A stretch of DNA of 64,000 bases. Source: Gnetum montanum (taxonomy: Eukaryota; Streptophyta; Gnetopsida; Gnetales; Gnetaceae). Below are positions 36,053-47,650 of the stretch, one piece after another. Location: positions 993,112 to 1,057,111 of the forward strand of contig MNCI01005810.1 in assembly GCA_015680685.1 (NCBI GenBank). The letters run 5' to 3'. A model generated the notes under the pieces. The model searched no databases. It saw only the letters and a program-made list of their open reading frames with translations, and was not told where the DNA came from. Positions within the stretch are counted from its first letter, which is position 1, and every line of letters starts with the position of its first letter. Made by a program: the position numbers and the translations under genes.

Positions 36053-36725
36053 ATGATAAAAACTTCCTTAGAACAATGGACCAAGTTAGGCAATCCCTCA
36101 AGCAAAAAATACATAACTCTAAACTTATATGACTTGATCATAACTTCCACCACACATCGTGAGGTGCTAGTTAAAATGTTAACCTCCATCTCCATTAGTG
36201 AGGATATCCCTGCTAACGAGGAATCCATCCATGTAGTGATGGTTCCTCCCTCACCAAAGGAAGAGAACTCAACACCCTTAATGTTTTGTGATAGAAAAAT
36301 TAAGGTTAATCCCAAAAATGATGAAGCAACTACAACCCTTTTATTCATAACCATATGCATAGGATAATTTAAAATACATTAGGTGCATGTTGATGATGGA
36401 GTCACAACCAACATCATCCCATGCACCATCGTTGAACACTTGGACTTCACTGAGTAGATACAACCTACAACCACTGTAGCTCTTAAGTCCTTAAATGATT
36501 AAGAGTTGCTGTCAAGAGGTCTATCTCCTTGGATTTTGTAGCTAGGGAGCAATTCCCCACAATCACCAACTTCTTGGTGGTGGAAGAGATACTAGGATTC
36601 AACCTGATTCTGGGAAGATTTGGGTTGGATCAATTATGAGCTGTGTCCTCTCCCATCCATTAAGAAATTCACCTTCTTTACAAGGAAGGTGAAATCATCA
36701 TTCATGGTGATAATGCAGTTCCCTT
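36053..36725 (+). pseudogene. pro: Aspartic protease region of element G
   Basis: The open stretch 36053-36367 (with YDLIITSTTHREVLVKML) precedes VHVDDGVTTNIIP near 36385-36425, where the second D of DDG is the retropepsin catalytic position. It aligns with D's VHIDDGATTNVIP. A degenerate LILGR block follows near 36608. Stops are present. Confidence 0.75.
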
Positions 36726-37210
36726 GGCTATCAACAATATAAACATAGAGTAGGGGTCTAAAGTGGAGCTTCAAGAAGAAGCTCCCAACCATGAAATCCA
36801 ATAGCCCAAAGAAGAGTAACAACCCAAGAAAGCCAATGATGACAACGATGAGCAATGGGATGCATTATGGGATGAACTCCCTTTCAACATGTAAGTGAAG
36901 GAGATGGTGAATATAAGCTTGTGTAGAGTAGGCCTTACTCATTCCCTAATCTTAGAGAGACTAGGAAGAATCTACACAAGTGAAGTTTGCCTTAACCTTT
37001 CCATGCCCCTATGACCAGATGCATCGATAGCCATGTAGCCTTACTTTTCTTTTTTAGTTTTTTATATCTTTTTATGAATTTTTTATTTTACTCTTTATGC
37101 ATGTAGCCTATGCATATGGGCTAAGTTTGTTTACATTTTTACCTATTTGCTATAACCTCTCTTTATTTTTTACTTATATTTTAAACATAGAAAAAGTCTT
37201 ATAAATATAG
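36726..37210 (+). other. Post-protease spacer of element G
   Basis: The first 170 bases continue the acidic linker after protease seen in D (42300-42520). The rest is T-rich non-coding sequence (37040-37150). No gene is recognised. Confidence 0.45.
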
Positions 37211-37320
37211 TTCTTTTTCTCAATTGGCCAACTAAGGCCTTAAACTAGCATCATGGTCTACTAAGATCTTAAACTAGCATGATAGCTTGCTATGGCCTTA
37301 AACTGGCAATGTCTACCAAA
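37211..37320. repeat. Short array of the AGACCTTAAACTAGC motif in element G
   Basis: Four spaced copies of a motif of the type GGTCTACTAAGAYCTTAAAC then TAGCAT occur at about 37228-37250, 37254-37280, 37286-37312 and adjoining. Element D carries the same motif at three places. D is inserted right at the end of this array. Confidence 0.75.
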
Positions 37321-37324
37321 ATAA

Positions 37325-38199
37325 TGCAACATGGCAGTTCCATGGATTTTGGCACATGCAACTTGAACAGTATGGTCACAACACAACAAGTTTCATGTTC
37401 AGCATTACATCTGCAGCTTAGTACTACACAACAGTTTAGCACATTCACATTTGCACCATGTGGGACCTAGGATACATGGCATCCAAACCATGTCTCTCTC
37501 CCATTTTTGGCCCTATAAATACCCCAGCGAACAATGTTCAAATGGTTGGATTTTTGCATTGTTGGCTTTTGCGATCACCTTTCTAGCAGTTGGCTTTTTG
37601 GTTGGCTTCTAGCATTTTCTGGCTTTTGGACTTGGCTTTCTTGTGATTGACATTTCAACATTTTGGCTTTCTGGTGATTGGCTTTAGCAAGGAGATTGGC
37701 AAGTGGAAGGTTAATAAGTAGCAAACCCCACTAGCAGCACCTCTCGATCTCTTCTAGCCCAGCAAGCACAAGCTTATCAATCCCTGTTAGCAGACCACTG
37801 GCAGTAGTCCAAGACCTATGACCATACTGTTCCATTATAAGCTATGCCTATCCACATTGTGTATTAGTTGTACACTTTCCAGCCAAACAAAGATCAAATC
37901 CCCCGATCTTGGGGTGGTGCACTCTCTCACTCAAGCCTGCTTCATTTTGTTTTGCTATCACCATATTTTGCATCATTGCTTATTAGTTTACATTTATCAC
38001 TTAAGTTATACATAACATCTTTGAAATAATTGTTTACGAAAGGTTATTGTACACCAATTAAGTCCCTGTTTGATTGACCAGACCATTCAGGGCACCCCAT
38101 TTCCGTTTACTCCAGCATGACCCTTGCACGAATCCAAGGTTAGGCTGTATGCTCAATAACCTCTCAGTGTTCCAGCCACTGATGTTATTGGTTGCTATA
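37325..38199 (+). mobile_element. 5' LTR of element D
   Basis: It aligns over its length with 62922-63783. The TATA box TATAAATA is at 37514-37521 in the context GGCCCTATAAATACCCC. A series of short GGCTTTT/TTGGCTT repeats follows (37545-37690). The 3' end is GTTGCTATA, immediately before the primer site. Confidence 0.85.
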
Positions 38200-38220
38200 G
38201 TTTTTGGTGCTAGAAGGAGC
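38200..38220 (+). other. Candidate primer-binding site of element D
   Basis: GTTTTTGGTGCTAGAAGGAG follows the end of LTR homology directly. The same form occurs in element G. The tRNA is not assigned. It clearly differs from the tRNA-Asp-type site of A/C/E. Confidence 0.55.
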
Positions 38221-38740
38221 ACCTTCTCTGTGCCCTCTCTATGCATCATGGGTAATCCTGCATGCTCTCTGTACCCCATTACCTACTAGCATAAATATGA
38301 TACCCTTGTGGTTGTCTACGCACTGGGTAGTGTAGACTGGTTGCAACGATGGTTCCTATGGAACCCTGTAGGACTAAAGCCTCTAACCTCTCACCGTACC
38401 ACACTTACTCAGCCAACTATGCTACGTTGCCTACATCCTCTGTGGCGTAGTGACCTTGTCAGTGTGATACATTGACCGCTCACTCCATCTATGGTGTTAC
38501 ACTACCTATTGTGTGACATCTTTCTACAGCGTTACGCTACTTACTGTGTAACACCCTCCACTGTGATACACTACCCATTGTGTTACACTATCTACGTTCC
38601 TTGCAGTGTAGCAACTTCATCAGCGTAGCAATCCTGCTCAGCGTAGCAGGCATAACAGTGAAGGAAACCAATTTTTGACACTTCCCAATGTACCTAGTGA
38701 TAGCCTACCTTATCTATTATTTTTAACAACGCAATAGAAA
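38221..38740 (+). other. Leader of element D with GTAGC/TGTAGC motifs
   Basis: No gene is seen. From about 38300 to 38660 the sequence is full of short words such as GTGTAGACTGG, CTACGTTGCCTAC, GCGTAGCAATCC and CAGCGTAGCAGG, related to the palindromic GCTACGTAGC motif elsewhere in D. Confidence 0.6.
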
Positions 38741-41031
38741 ATGAATCCTGTTACCATTGCAATACCCACCTTGAGCTTGGAGGTACCCTACTTCATCCAG
38801 AATGTGGTAGGTCTTGAGCGACTACCCAACTTGGTCCTGATGCTGAGGCAGTCCCTGAGACTACGACAAAAATCGCCTGAACGTCCACCTCAACATGAGG
38901 AGTGATACAACTTCCTTTGCTCAAAAATGCAAGCCAACATACCATTGGACTAAACTCAAAGAGAAACATAACTTTGAGTTCATCTATTGGAATGGGATGG
39001 AGTTTATTCCTACTCTTGAAATCACTATCTTGTTAATCGAGACGCACCAATGGATGCTAAGCCAACTTGTCCATGTAAGTAGGGTGAGAGAATAAGACAC
39101 AACGTTCCACTACGAAGAACCCTTGCAGGTTGGGCAAGAAGACTTGGACTCCCACTTGGAAGGTGGTGGTCCAATCTACACCATAGGTGTCCCTTCTACC
39201 TTTGTTGCTCATTTGCACCAATCACAATTTTCTATTGCCTTCATCACTGCCACGATCCCACCACAGCCTAGACCCTCTTTAGTGATGGGTAGTCATCCCA
39301 TGTCTTCAACCTATTAGGATGCAGGCACCTCAACTTCATTTCCAGTTACTCTTCCTTCTTAGTTTGCCTCCATATCGCACCCAATGTCAATAACATCTAC
39401 ACTACCATATGCGCACACTTACCTACATCACAACTTCACGTGAGTTCTACTTTAGTTCCTTCATCTACAACCATCCCACAATTAGTAGTAGCCCCCACCT
39501 CAACTGCATGATGGATGAAAACTGCTGCTTTCCCTACTACCACCCAACCATCGCAGATGTCACACTACGTGTAACCCCAAGCATACCAGGTTCCACACAT
39601 AGTGCAGCAAAAAGCGGGGTTGTGGGCTACTCCATCAACTAGGCAAGTAACCAACCCTAAGACACCACCAACAGCAGGTACTCCAGTAGTGCCACCCATC
39701 GACTGGTGGACTACGCAAGCAACACCACTTGTTGGAGTGGCGCCAATAGTGCCCCCCATGGGACAGGCGATTGCCCCAACAATGCCATTAACAATGGTTG
39801 CTCCTGCAACCTCACAACCCCTGGTAACATCCCTGGGTTAGGATCAAGATTTCCAACTCATCCAGACCCTCATTGAAGAAATCAAATGGCTTAAAGCCAT
39901 TGATTATGAAATTGTCCAAGTCATGGACTTTTACCATGATGATCCTATCAACTCGGTTGTCCCTATGCTCACATTGCCTCCTAGGGTGCCACTCCCCCAA
40001 TTTACAAAATCCAATGGTGAGGGCTATTCGAATGCAGATTTGGTGACCTTCAGATCTAAATCCTTGTTGCAACCATGGCCTTACACCATCATTCATGTCT
40101 TTGCCATGTCCTTGATAGGCAAAGCCTTGGATTGGTACCGTGTGCTTCCACATGTCTCTATCTCCATCCTAGAAGAGCTGCTAAGTCAATTCGTGATCCA
40201 CTTCAAGTACAACTTGAAATCGGGGGTCACACTAGACCAGCTCATGAGCGTTAAGTAGGATCCACTAGAATCTGTGCAGAGATTCATACAACAGTGGAGC
40301 GTAACCTTGAACAAAATACACAAGCCAATTGCCAAAGCTCACTTGTTGGCCATCTTTAAGGGTGTGGTAAATGACTTCATTAAGTCTAAACTCTACTACC
40401 TAGTCTCGTGGTCCCTTAGCCAAGCATTTGCTTAGACCAAGAGCATTCAGGATGTAGCTGAGGCTAGTAGGAACCCAACCTACGTGACTTATAAAAATGC
40501 ACACATTAAGAAAGGCAAAGACAAGGGCAAGGCTGCAGCAACCACAATGGCTACTGTGGCCAAAGGAGCCAAGCCCAATGACAGTGACAACAAAAAGGCT
40601 ACCACAACACCCAACGCTCCCATGAATGCCACACCTAGCTCCAGCAACACTGGTTAGCCCTTGGCCTCAACGCCTATGGTGCCAACCTAGCCAAGGGCAA
40701 AATTTGAGTGCAAGGATTGCTCAAAGTATACCCCATTACCAATTAAGCCTTTAGAACTCTTGAAGCAATTGGTGGAGTTGGGTTTATACAACACAAACGA
40801 ATGTCAGAGGAGGCCGATAAACGCCATCAAAGGTACTACGAAGTTCTTAGGAATCCCTCTTTGGCAATGCCCAATGAACCACCAGTGCCTGAAAATTTTA
40901 GGTTAGAGAATTTCTGTGACTATCACCAACTATGTGGTCACGATACAAGTTACTGCGTAGCATTGAAAGAGGACATTCAATGGATGATTGATCAAGGTAA
41001 GCTGGTCCTGGATGAGAGTAGTCCAGTTTGA
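38741..41031 (+). pseudogene. gag: gag of element D
   Basis: ATG 38741 opens MNPVTIAIPTLSLEVPYF. A conserved block (FEFIYWNGMEFIPT) is at about 38970-39015, followed by a long Pro/Thr/Ala-rich variable part (39200-39840). The gag core at 39960-40440 has LPPRVPLPQF, IGKALDWYRVLPH, YNLKSGVTLDQLM, FIQQWS and HLLAIFKGVVNDFI. The C-terminal zinc-like CDYHQLCGHDTSYC lies at about 40915-40960. Such a C-Y-H-GH-C arrangement is usual for Tat gag. Stops and a few frameshifts split it into five or more frames. Confidence 0.85.
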
Positions 41032-41708
41032 CTTGAAAACCAGTCGATGGGAGTTTACAAAGATCCTCTGAATGTAAACAATGCAGGTTACACCATCAAC
41101 ACTATTAGCATTGATAATAACCCTGAACCACCATAGCAACCATTTGTGGTTTGCGTACCCCCTCGTAACATAGAAAAGCCAATAACTACTAAGTCATAGG
41201 CCCCTTTTATCATTAGGGCTCCTCTCCAGACATCTCCTGCACCCTTTGTGTTGAAAATTACACTACAACCCACTGTAACAATGCAGGCACCATTTGTCAT
41301 TAAGGTGCCAAGTAGGCAATGTCTCCCCCAACCCAAAATTGAGTGATGAAGGCTACACCCCAGCCTCCCCATCCAAAGAAGTGTGAAGAGCACCTAGCAG
41401 ACAAGCTAGTTGGGGAACATACCACACTAGGTCCTCCTAAGCCTACCCCTTTGTCTATAGTCACCATGGCCCCTTCCTCCTTAGCAACTGATAGTAACAC
41501 GCAGACGCGATCATCACCTTCCTACCCAAGAAAGCCTAGTGCTCAACTAGAAACCACTCCCCCTTAGGAGATGTATCTTCTAGGTTGTATGAAAGAGGAG
41601 AAGGCCAAAAAACAACAAGATAACAGGAAAGACTTACTGAATTCCCTTTCACAAGTTAAACAGGCTCTGAAATAGAAAAATAAAACATTAAGCCTATATG
41701 ACCTGATA
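41032..41708 (+). pseudogene. gag-protease linker of element D
   Basis: A continuous but stop-containing coding frame, Pro-rich, with repeated APF[VI][IV][RK].. phrases (41130-41310). It matches a similar linker in G (35570-35900). No domain is recognised. It ends with a Lys/Gln-rich stretch just before the protease. Confidence 0.5.
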
Positions 41709-42520
41709 ATGACCTTTGCAACACATCATGAGGTAATGGTTCACATGTTGACCTCTATTCCAGTTAGCGAAAACCTACCGGTTGAAGAAAAAGCCATTCA
41801 CATAGTCATGCTTCCTCCCATGGCTGAAGAACCATGGCCCATCCAAATGACATTTCATGACAAGTCCATTAAGGGTGATCCTGAAAAGGGTCAAGTGACA
41901 ACTGCGCCTATGTTCATCACCATTCGGGTGGACCAATACAAGATTCATAGGGTACACATTGATGATGGTGCTACCACCAATGTAATCCCATTTCCTATCA
42001 TGGAAATATTGGGCTTCGTAGATCAAATCAAGCCCATGGAAACTTCATGCCTTAAGTCCTTCAATGGGGCATGTGTAGTGGTAAAGGGGACTGTCCACAT
42101 CAACTTCATGGTAGGGGACCAGTTTCCTACAAGCATAGTGTTCATCATGGTAGAGGAGATGCATGGGTTCAACCTTATCCTAGGGAGATCATGGTTGGCC
42201 CAACTAAGGGCTGTTTCTTCACCTATACATCAGGAAATCCACTTACCCTACGTGGATGGGGAAGTGATGATTTACGGTGACGAAGTGGCTCTCTAGGTCA
42301 TTAACAATGTGGACGTGGAGCAGGGTTCAGAGATAGAAATCTCTGAAAACGAAGCCCCTATTCAAACTGAAACACCTGAATAGGCCAAAACCGTCAGCCC
42401 AAGTGAAGAAACAACATTGGCCAAGTTGCCCTTCCAAATGGTAAATGATAACATAGATGAATACCATTACAAGGCATCTCGGCCATATGCCTCACCTAAT
42501 CCACGTCAGGTTAGAAAGTA
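41709..42520 (+). pseudogene. pro: Aspartic protease of element D
   Basis: A 195-codon open frame (41709-42296) contains VHIDDGATTNVIPF at about 41955-41996 (catalytic D in DDG) and FNLILGRSWL near 42170-42199, the conserved G-R of the flap-end block. An acidic linker with one stop continues to about 42520. It would cut the gag-pol polyprotein. The domain looks unbroken, but the flanking gag and pol frames are broken. Confidence 0.85.
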
Positions 42521-42774
42521 ATTGCATAATCGAAACTTGTTTTTACATCACTTCAGCAAATTGTTACACTTTCGATTGCATCACTTATGTTTCACATTAA
42601 ATTTCTTGTTTGCGTCATTTACATTTTGCATTTTAGTTTGTTGTTGGCATCATTTACATTTTTTAAGTTTTCTATTCGCATCATTTACATTTTTTTACAT
42701 TAAGCTTACTATTTGCATGATTTACATTCCACGTTCAGTTTGTTGATTATGTTGCCCTTGTTGTTAGAAATCAC

Positions 42775-42985
42775 ATTGCATGGCCCAAAACGGCCTAAAA
42801 CTAGCAATGGCCTGAAATGACCTAAAACTAGCTATGGCTCGGAATGGCCTTAAACTACCATCGTGGCCAACCAATGCCTAAAACTAGCAACTTTACTTCC
42901 CCAAAACAAAGAAAAAAAATCATCATTAAGCAATGGCCTAAAATGACCTTAAACTATTGCCATGACCTGGAATGGCCATAAACTA
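42775..42985. repeat. CCTAAAACTAGC motif array of element D, first copy
   Basis: Seven or so spaced copies of GGCCTAAAACTAGCAATGG-like words, one form of the AGACCTTAAACTAGC motif. The array separates protease from the 3' end of the antisense gene. Confidence 0.75.
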
Positions 42986-45908
42986 AAACAAGGGGGCCCA
43001 CAAGGGTCCCCAACACATTAATAAAAATAAAAGACCAACGAAAACAAAATAAGAATATTGTTTTACATTATGTTCTTCATCAAATTTTAGTCCATACAAT
43101 AATGTTTTCAAAAATTAAATCCAAAAACAAAAATAAAATCTTTCGCTGCCATGTTATAAGCCTTCATAAGCATCTCCATTTCTTGTTCCACTAGGCCCTG
43201 CACCTCCATTTGGATCTTGCAAAAAATAAAATGAAATATTAAATTAAACTACAACAAGGATCTCATAAAATAAATTGTGACACAGTAAAGAATGACCAAC
43301 TTGAGATGGCCTCACGTCCATTTTGGAGGGTATCTTATCCATGCCAGCTGCTAGACGTTGTAGGATCTCCTCCTCGATGAGGTTGGCCCAATTTTCCTCC
43401 CCCAGACCAACGCTTGCCCCAATTTTCCCTTTCTCCAAAGATATCCATTTAGGTAGTCTTAGAGAAAAGGTGGTGGTGGTGGTCTCCTCGAAAGGTAAAG
43501 TCATTTCTCTTTTAGGAGACTCGCTAACCACCACCTGTTGCATGAACTTTTCATAGGCCTTAGCAATGCCAATGACATTGAGGAATATATTATGGGTATG
43601 CAACTCAATGAAAGCATCCTGATATTATTTATGATAGCCAACACGTTCCATTTTGTACATGTGCTTATGGTCCTTTTGTGCTTGCCACCATTCGTACACC
43701 TTTGCGCTATAGTCCTTCCAGTCTTGGTTCTTTTGGGCCAATAAGTCCATTTGGATGTGTTGTTCAATAATCTCACGAGTGGTCTCATTCTTACTCCGTA
43801 CGGCTATCCAGTATCTCACATAGTCAATTATAGCCATACGCCAATTGCTATTGCGAGTGTCACAGGCTAATAAAAATTCATTTCTAGACCAAAGGTCCTC
43901 CAACTCAGAGGCTTGGCTAGCCTTCTCTTTCTCAAGTTTTTGCATCCTCTTCCAAAGGTCCTCATTGACATGCCTACACTCCCACAATGATCTCTGGTGG
44001 GAGTATAAGCATGGCGTCAACCTCCACCACTTCTCGGGGATCCCACTTGAGACAAGAAGCTATCAATCACACGTGGGAAAGCATTAGTCACAGTACCGTA
44101 GCAAAAAATGCAACAACTTAGAGAGCCTAAAGTAGTAATTTCAACATACCTATCTTAGGATCAATTTGCCTTAGGTGATCAATCATGTCATCAACCACCC
44201 CCTCCATAAAGGTGAATTTATTGGGGGTCTTGGTCCATGGTTTGGAGATGGATTGAGGAAGAAGAGTCAGGGGCATTAATAGTGGTGTCTGTTGCACAAT
44301 AAAACATGTTAGCAATGATTGAGAGGACAACAAAAAAACTGAAAAATAACATAAATGATAGTGCAAAGCTCCTACCCAGCAAACCCTCAAGGGTGATAGC
44401 AGGGGGATCACCCATCGACACACTGTTAATCAAGCAATCAAACTCACCAGCATCGAATTGCAACCCTTCCCCTTCTAGTTGACTCAAAAGTGTGGCGATA
44501 TCCTCAATAGTCATATGCCCCTTAGGTACTGGGGAATACTCCACAAATGGGTCATTAGTAGCAGGGGCGTCTTCCTCTACGGTAGGGTCCTCTTCTTCCG
44601 TAGCCAGGGCCTCTTCTTCCTCTATAGCAGGGACCCCTACTCCAGGGACCAAAACCTCTTCTTCTTCTCCTATTAAACATGTCTAAGATGAGTAGGCTAG
44701 TGTAACACATAATGGGAAGGATAACTAGCGAAATAATCAAGCATACTTACCAATTATGGGCTGTACTTTGTGAATATTGATTCACAACTTTCTCCCCTTC
44801 TCCTCACAAGTATGGGGAGGTTCTTCCGTAGGATGAGACCTTTTGTGTTGTAGCTTGGTTTTCACCGTTTCTGCAATGAGATGTGCCCCCCTTAACACAT
44901 TGCCTATGTTAATAGGAGGTGCCTCTCTAATGCTGTTTGGGGCACAAAAGGTATGCCCCACCCAATCCCTCATCATTATCGAAAGTGATTCCCCGATAGC
45001 TTCTGGAGGTCCTTGGGATCGGGTGGTGTGGAACATTTGGCAAATCCACAGCTTGGATATCTAGGTGTGATCTTGTTGCACATAGGTGCCATTCTCACAG
45101 ACCACCAAGAATTTTGTAAAGCATCATAGGTAGGCTATGAAGAAGTAGTGTACGTTGAAACGAGCGTCAAGCTTCTCATGAAGCTTGACCATTTCAGCTT
45201 GCAAACCTTTGGAAAGATACTTGGCCCAGTTATAATGGGTCCCTTCTTCCATGATGTCCCTCATGATCCAAGCTTACTCCACTCCAAGGATTTTTCCTTG
45301 GGAGAGTAGCTTAGGGAAGGCACGGGCTTGAAAGATAGGGTAAGCCATTTGGGCCACTGCTAGCTTGACCTTATGGATATAAATCCCCGTTTAGTCTTTT
45401 CTTGTTCCCAGCCATTCTTCTATGTCCCCTTGATGGTTGGCATCCTTGCTAGTATTTTCCCCTACAGGTAGGCCATCAGAGGGAACACCGAAAAGATCTA
45501 CAAAAAGTTTGTCATTAATCTCAAACACCACCCGCACATTATGAACTCGTGTGTGGAAGCGGTTAGCCTTTACGGAAAATGAATCAACTAGGGAGAGCAT
45601 TTCAGTAGCAAGGACACTTGGATTTACTGCTAAGAATAAATCCATGAGCCAAGCCTCCTAAACATTGTGAACCAGGGTGGTTTGGGCCCCATTGCAAAGC
45701 CAATGCTGAGTCTTGTCCACCTCCCCATACTTGAAGAAGAGGTTGGTTTCATCATGCCCAGAGGTGATCACTATAACCTCTTGGGATTCGCTTGCTACTA
45801 TAATAAGCAACAACAAAAATTAGCAAAACTAAAAGAAAAATCATAACTTGAACACAAGAAAAAAAAACCAATGCGTGATTCAACACACCGGGTCTAAATG
45901 GCGTAGGA

Positions 45909-45978
45909 AATGTTTGAATTTCCACCAGAAAGTCTTCTATGGTAAGAGCTCTAGGAAATGTTTGAATTTCCACCCTCC
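45909..45978. repeat. 48-bp tandem duplication in an exon of the antisense gene
   Basis: AGGAAATGTTTGAATTTCCA occurs at about 45905 and again 48 bases later, with the unit in between duplicated once partially. The unit length keeps the reading frame, adding 16 codons (VEIQTFP repeated). Confidence 0.75.
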
Positions 45979-46329
45979 TTCGGTAAATATAGCGGCTGTT
46001 TCGGCCGATAAGTGTGACCACACGATCACACTAAAATGGTGAAGGAGGAACTCTAGGAAGTCTTGCACACCCTCCCAGAACTAGATTGCCTAATGCCTTA
46101 CCTGTGCATGGGGAGGAGGGACGTTGGCCATGAGTTCACTAAGGTAGCATAAGACTCCTACCAGCTCAAGCACAATCACGACAGGTTTTAACATCAACAT
46201 AAAAAAAAGTGTTAGTGCAACATTCAAGTAACGATTACCAAGTAGCATAGCATAACCCTTGATGTATAGATTTTTCCTTAGGCATGAAATAGTAACACAC
46301 AAGCACAATAACATAGAACTAAACATGAC

Positions 46330-47330
46330 ATGGAGTGTAGCAGGGTGTTACACGTAGCGTAGCATAGCAGGCACACCCTGCACAGTGTAATGGCTATGCC
46401 CCCCATAGCATAGCATAGCAGGCACACCCTGCACAGTGTAATGACTATGCCCCGCATAGCATAGCATAGCAGGCATGCCCTGTATAGTGTGGCATAATAG
46501 CTACACTTTGCACAAGGGTGATGGCTGCGTTATGCGCAGTGTAGCAGGATGACTGCACGCTGTGAAGTATAGCAAAGTAGCAAGTATAACATGCCACAAT
46601 ATAACAAGTGTGACAACGTAACACGTACAAAACATATAGCCATATGACAAGCATGACAACATGGCAAGTAAAACACTAATACACGTAGTAGAGTAACAGT
46701 CCCAACAGAATAGCAGTGTAGCAGGTCTACTAGCGTAGCAATGTAGCGGGCCTGCCAGCGTAGTAGCATGGCAACCATAGTAGTATAGCAGCATAGCGTA
46801 ACAAGAACCAAAGATGTAACATAGTAAGTCATGATGTCAAAACAACACAGCTTTGAAAAAATACACACAGCATTCCCGTTGTCCCGGCCCTGCCCCACTG
46901 CATGAAATGCAGTCAAGTGAAACGCAAACAAAGAAAAAATAAACTCCCCCTGCACATGCTACACTACACTAGACACACGCTATACTACATAAAAACTAGG
47001 TAGACAAAAATTTCCTCTAAGAGCAGTACGCTATGTTGAGTGTGTGCTACACCATCTAGAACTGCCCAAACCCTTGCAATAGCGTAGTCGCCATTCCCAA
47101 CAATGGTGGTTGGGGTGGTGCTACGTGCAACCGTAGTGTAGTGATCGCCACGGTCGCTGCGGCAAGAGTGGCAACAGCCACGGTGTAGTGGCCAAAACAA
47201 CAACAAAAGAAACAACAACAGTCACAGCATAGCCACAATGATGATTGTGACAACCAAAATAGTGACGAAAATAGCAATATAACTTGATAAATTACACAAT
47301 GAAAATGAGGGTAGCGTAGCAACTTACTAG
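46330..47330. repeat. GTAGC/GCATAGC palindrome-rich region in the long intron of the antisense gene
   Basis: Words such as GCATAGCATAGCAGGC, GTGTAGCAGG and AGCGTAGCAATGTAGC recur, including a near-perfect tandem of about 62 bp at 46346-46470 (CACACCCTGCACAGTGTAATG...). The region is otherwise non-coding. The same words occur in D's leader and 3' region. Confidence 0.75.
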
Positions 47331-47570
47331 GCTGATGGCGCCTCTTTCTGCTCCTCAACGCATAGGATACATCCCTCTTTGTCTAGGTTGGTAAGCCCCT
47401 GATGCTTGCACTCACTCTTACGCACGATTACCTACTCACAAACTCGGGTGTATCGGTTATATCAATTGCTACGCTATGATCGCTATGTTGTCTCTCAACT
47501 CAACCACGCTATGCTCTGGGTGTAGGGTGTAGGATATGAAAGTGAAAGTAACCAAATTACCGTGGGGTAA

Positions 47571-47650
47571 CCCCCTATTTATAGCCTAAGGGGTCAAAAC
47601 ACCTGTTACTTTCATCTCCCGTGTGTAACGTGGAACGTTCCACATCTCAC
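47571..47650 (-). promoter_or_regulatory. Antisense promoter: TATA box with upstream perfect palindrome
   Basis: On the minus strand GGCTATAAATAGGGGG (47586-47571) is a near-ideal plant TATA box. About 45-60 bp upstream is the perfect 14-bp palindrome GTGGAACGTTCCAC (47630-47643), next to ACGCGTG. It points toward the basic first exon near 47350. The element's own pol lies in the other direction from 48108. Confidence 0.7.

Larger units (their letters stand above)
30855..37324 (+). mobile_element. Element G: 5' part of a Tat-like Ty3/gypsy element
   Basis: Order: LTR (30855-32099), primer-site region (32100-32122), leader with hairpin motifs (to about 33340), gag (33341-35560), protease (36053-36725), and a short TTAAACTAGC motif array (37211-37320). 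There element D is inserted. G resumes at 63784. Every module aligns with the corresponding module of D, but G is more decayed. It is inserted into B's pol. Confidence 0.75.
43154..47586 (-). pseudogene. Antisense spliced gene inside element D
   Basis: The gene runs opposite to the element. A minus-strand TATA box (47576-47583) is followed by a basic exon (RSRKRRHQ) ending at donor CCTA/GTAAG (47328/47327) and an intron of about 1.1 kb rich in GTAGC palindromes. Coding resumes near 46220 (VIVLELVGVLCYL; then FLEFLLHHFSVIVWS near 46040). Short introns with good borders lie at 45888-45798, 44750-44670, 44375-44289, 44149-44060 and 43296-43216. Those at 45888-45798, 44750-44670 and 43296-43216 join exons exactly in frame, giving ...DPNGGAGPSGTRNGDAYEGL then stop at 43154. 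A long central exon (45797-44751) carries about six stops. Other parts: an acidic Glu-rich stretch (44650-44560), a coiled-coil-like stretch (KRMQKLEKEKASQASELEDL, about 43940). The N-terminal block resembles FCP1-type phosphatases with Asp lost. Antisense extra ORFs are known in Tat elements; this position and the introns are unusual. Confidence 0.65.

Noticed and set aside
46445-46955. Three overlapping minus-strand ORFs rich in Cys, Tyr and Leu
   Set aside because: They arise from the GTAGC/GCATA repeats read in different frames and have no support from D's other exons.
46330-47330. CRISPR-like or satellite array
   Set aside because: The repeated words are variable in length and spacing, with no constant repeat/unique spacer pattern. 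It lies inside an intron of a plant retrotransposon gene.
43154-47586. Antisense unit as a host gene disrupted by D
   Set aside because: It lies inside D between protease and RT, bounded on both sides by D's motif arrays, shares the GTAGC words with D's other regions, and a relative occurs near hairpins of a G-like element. It is therefore part of the element.
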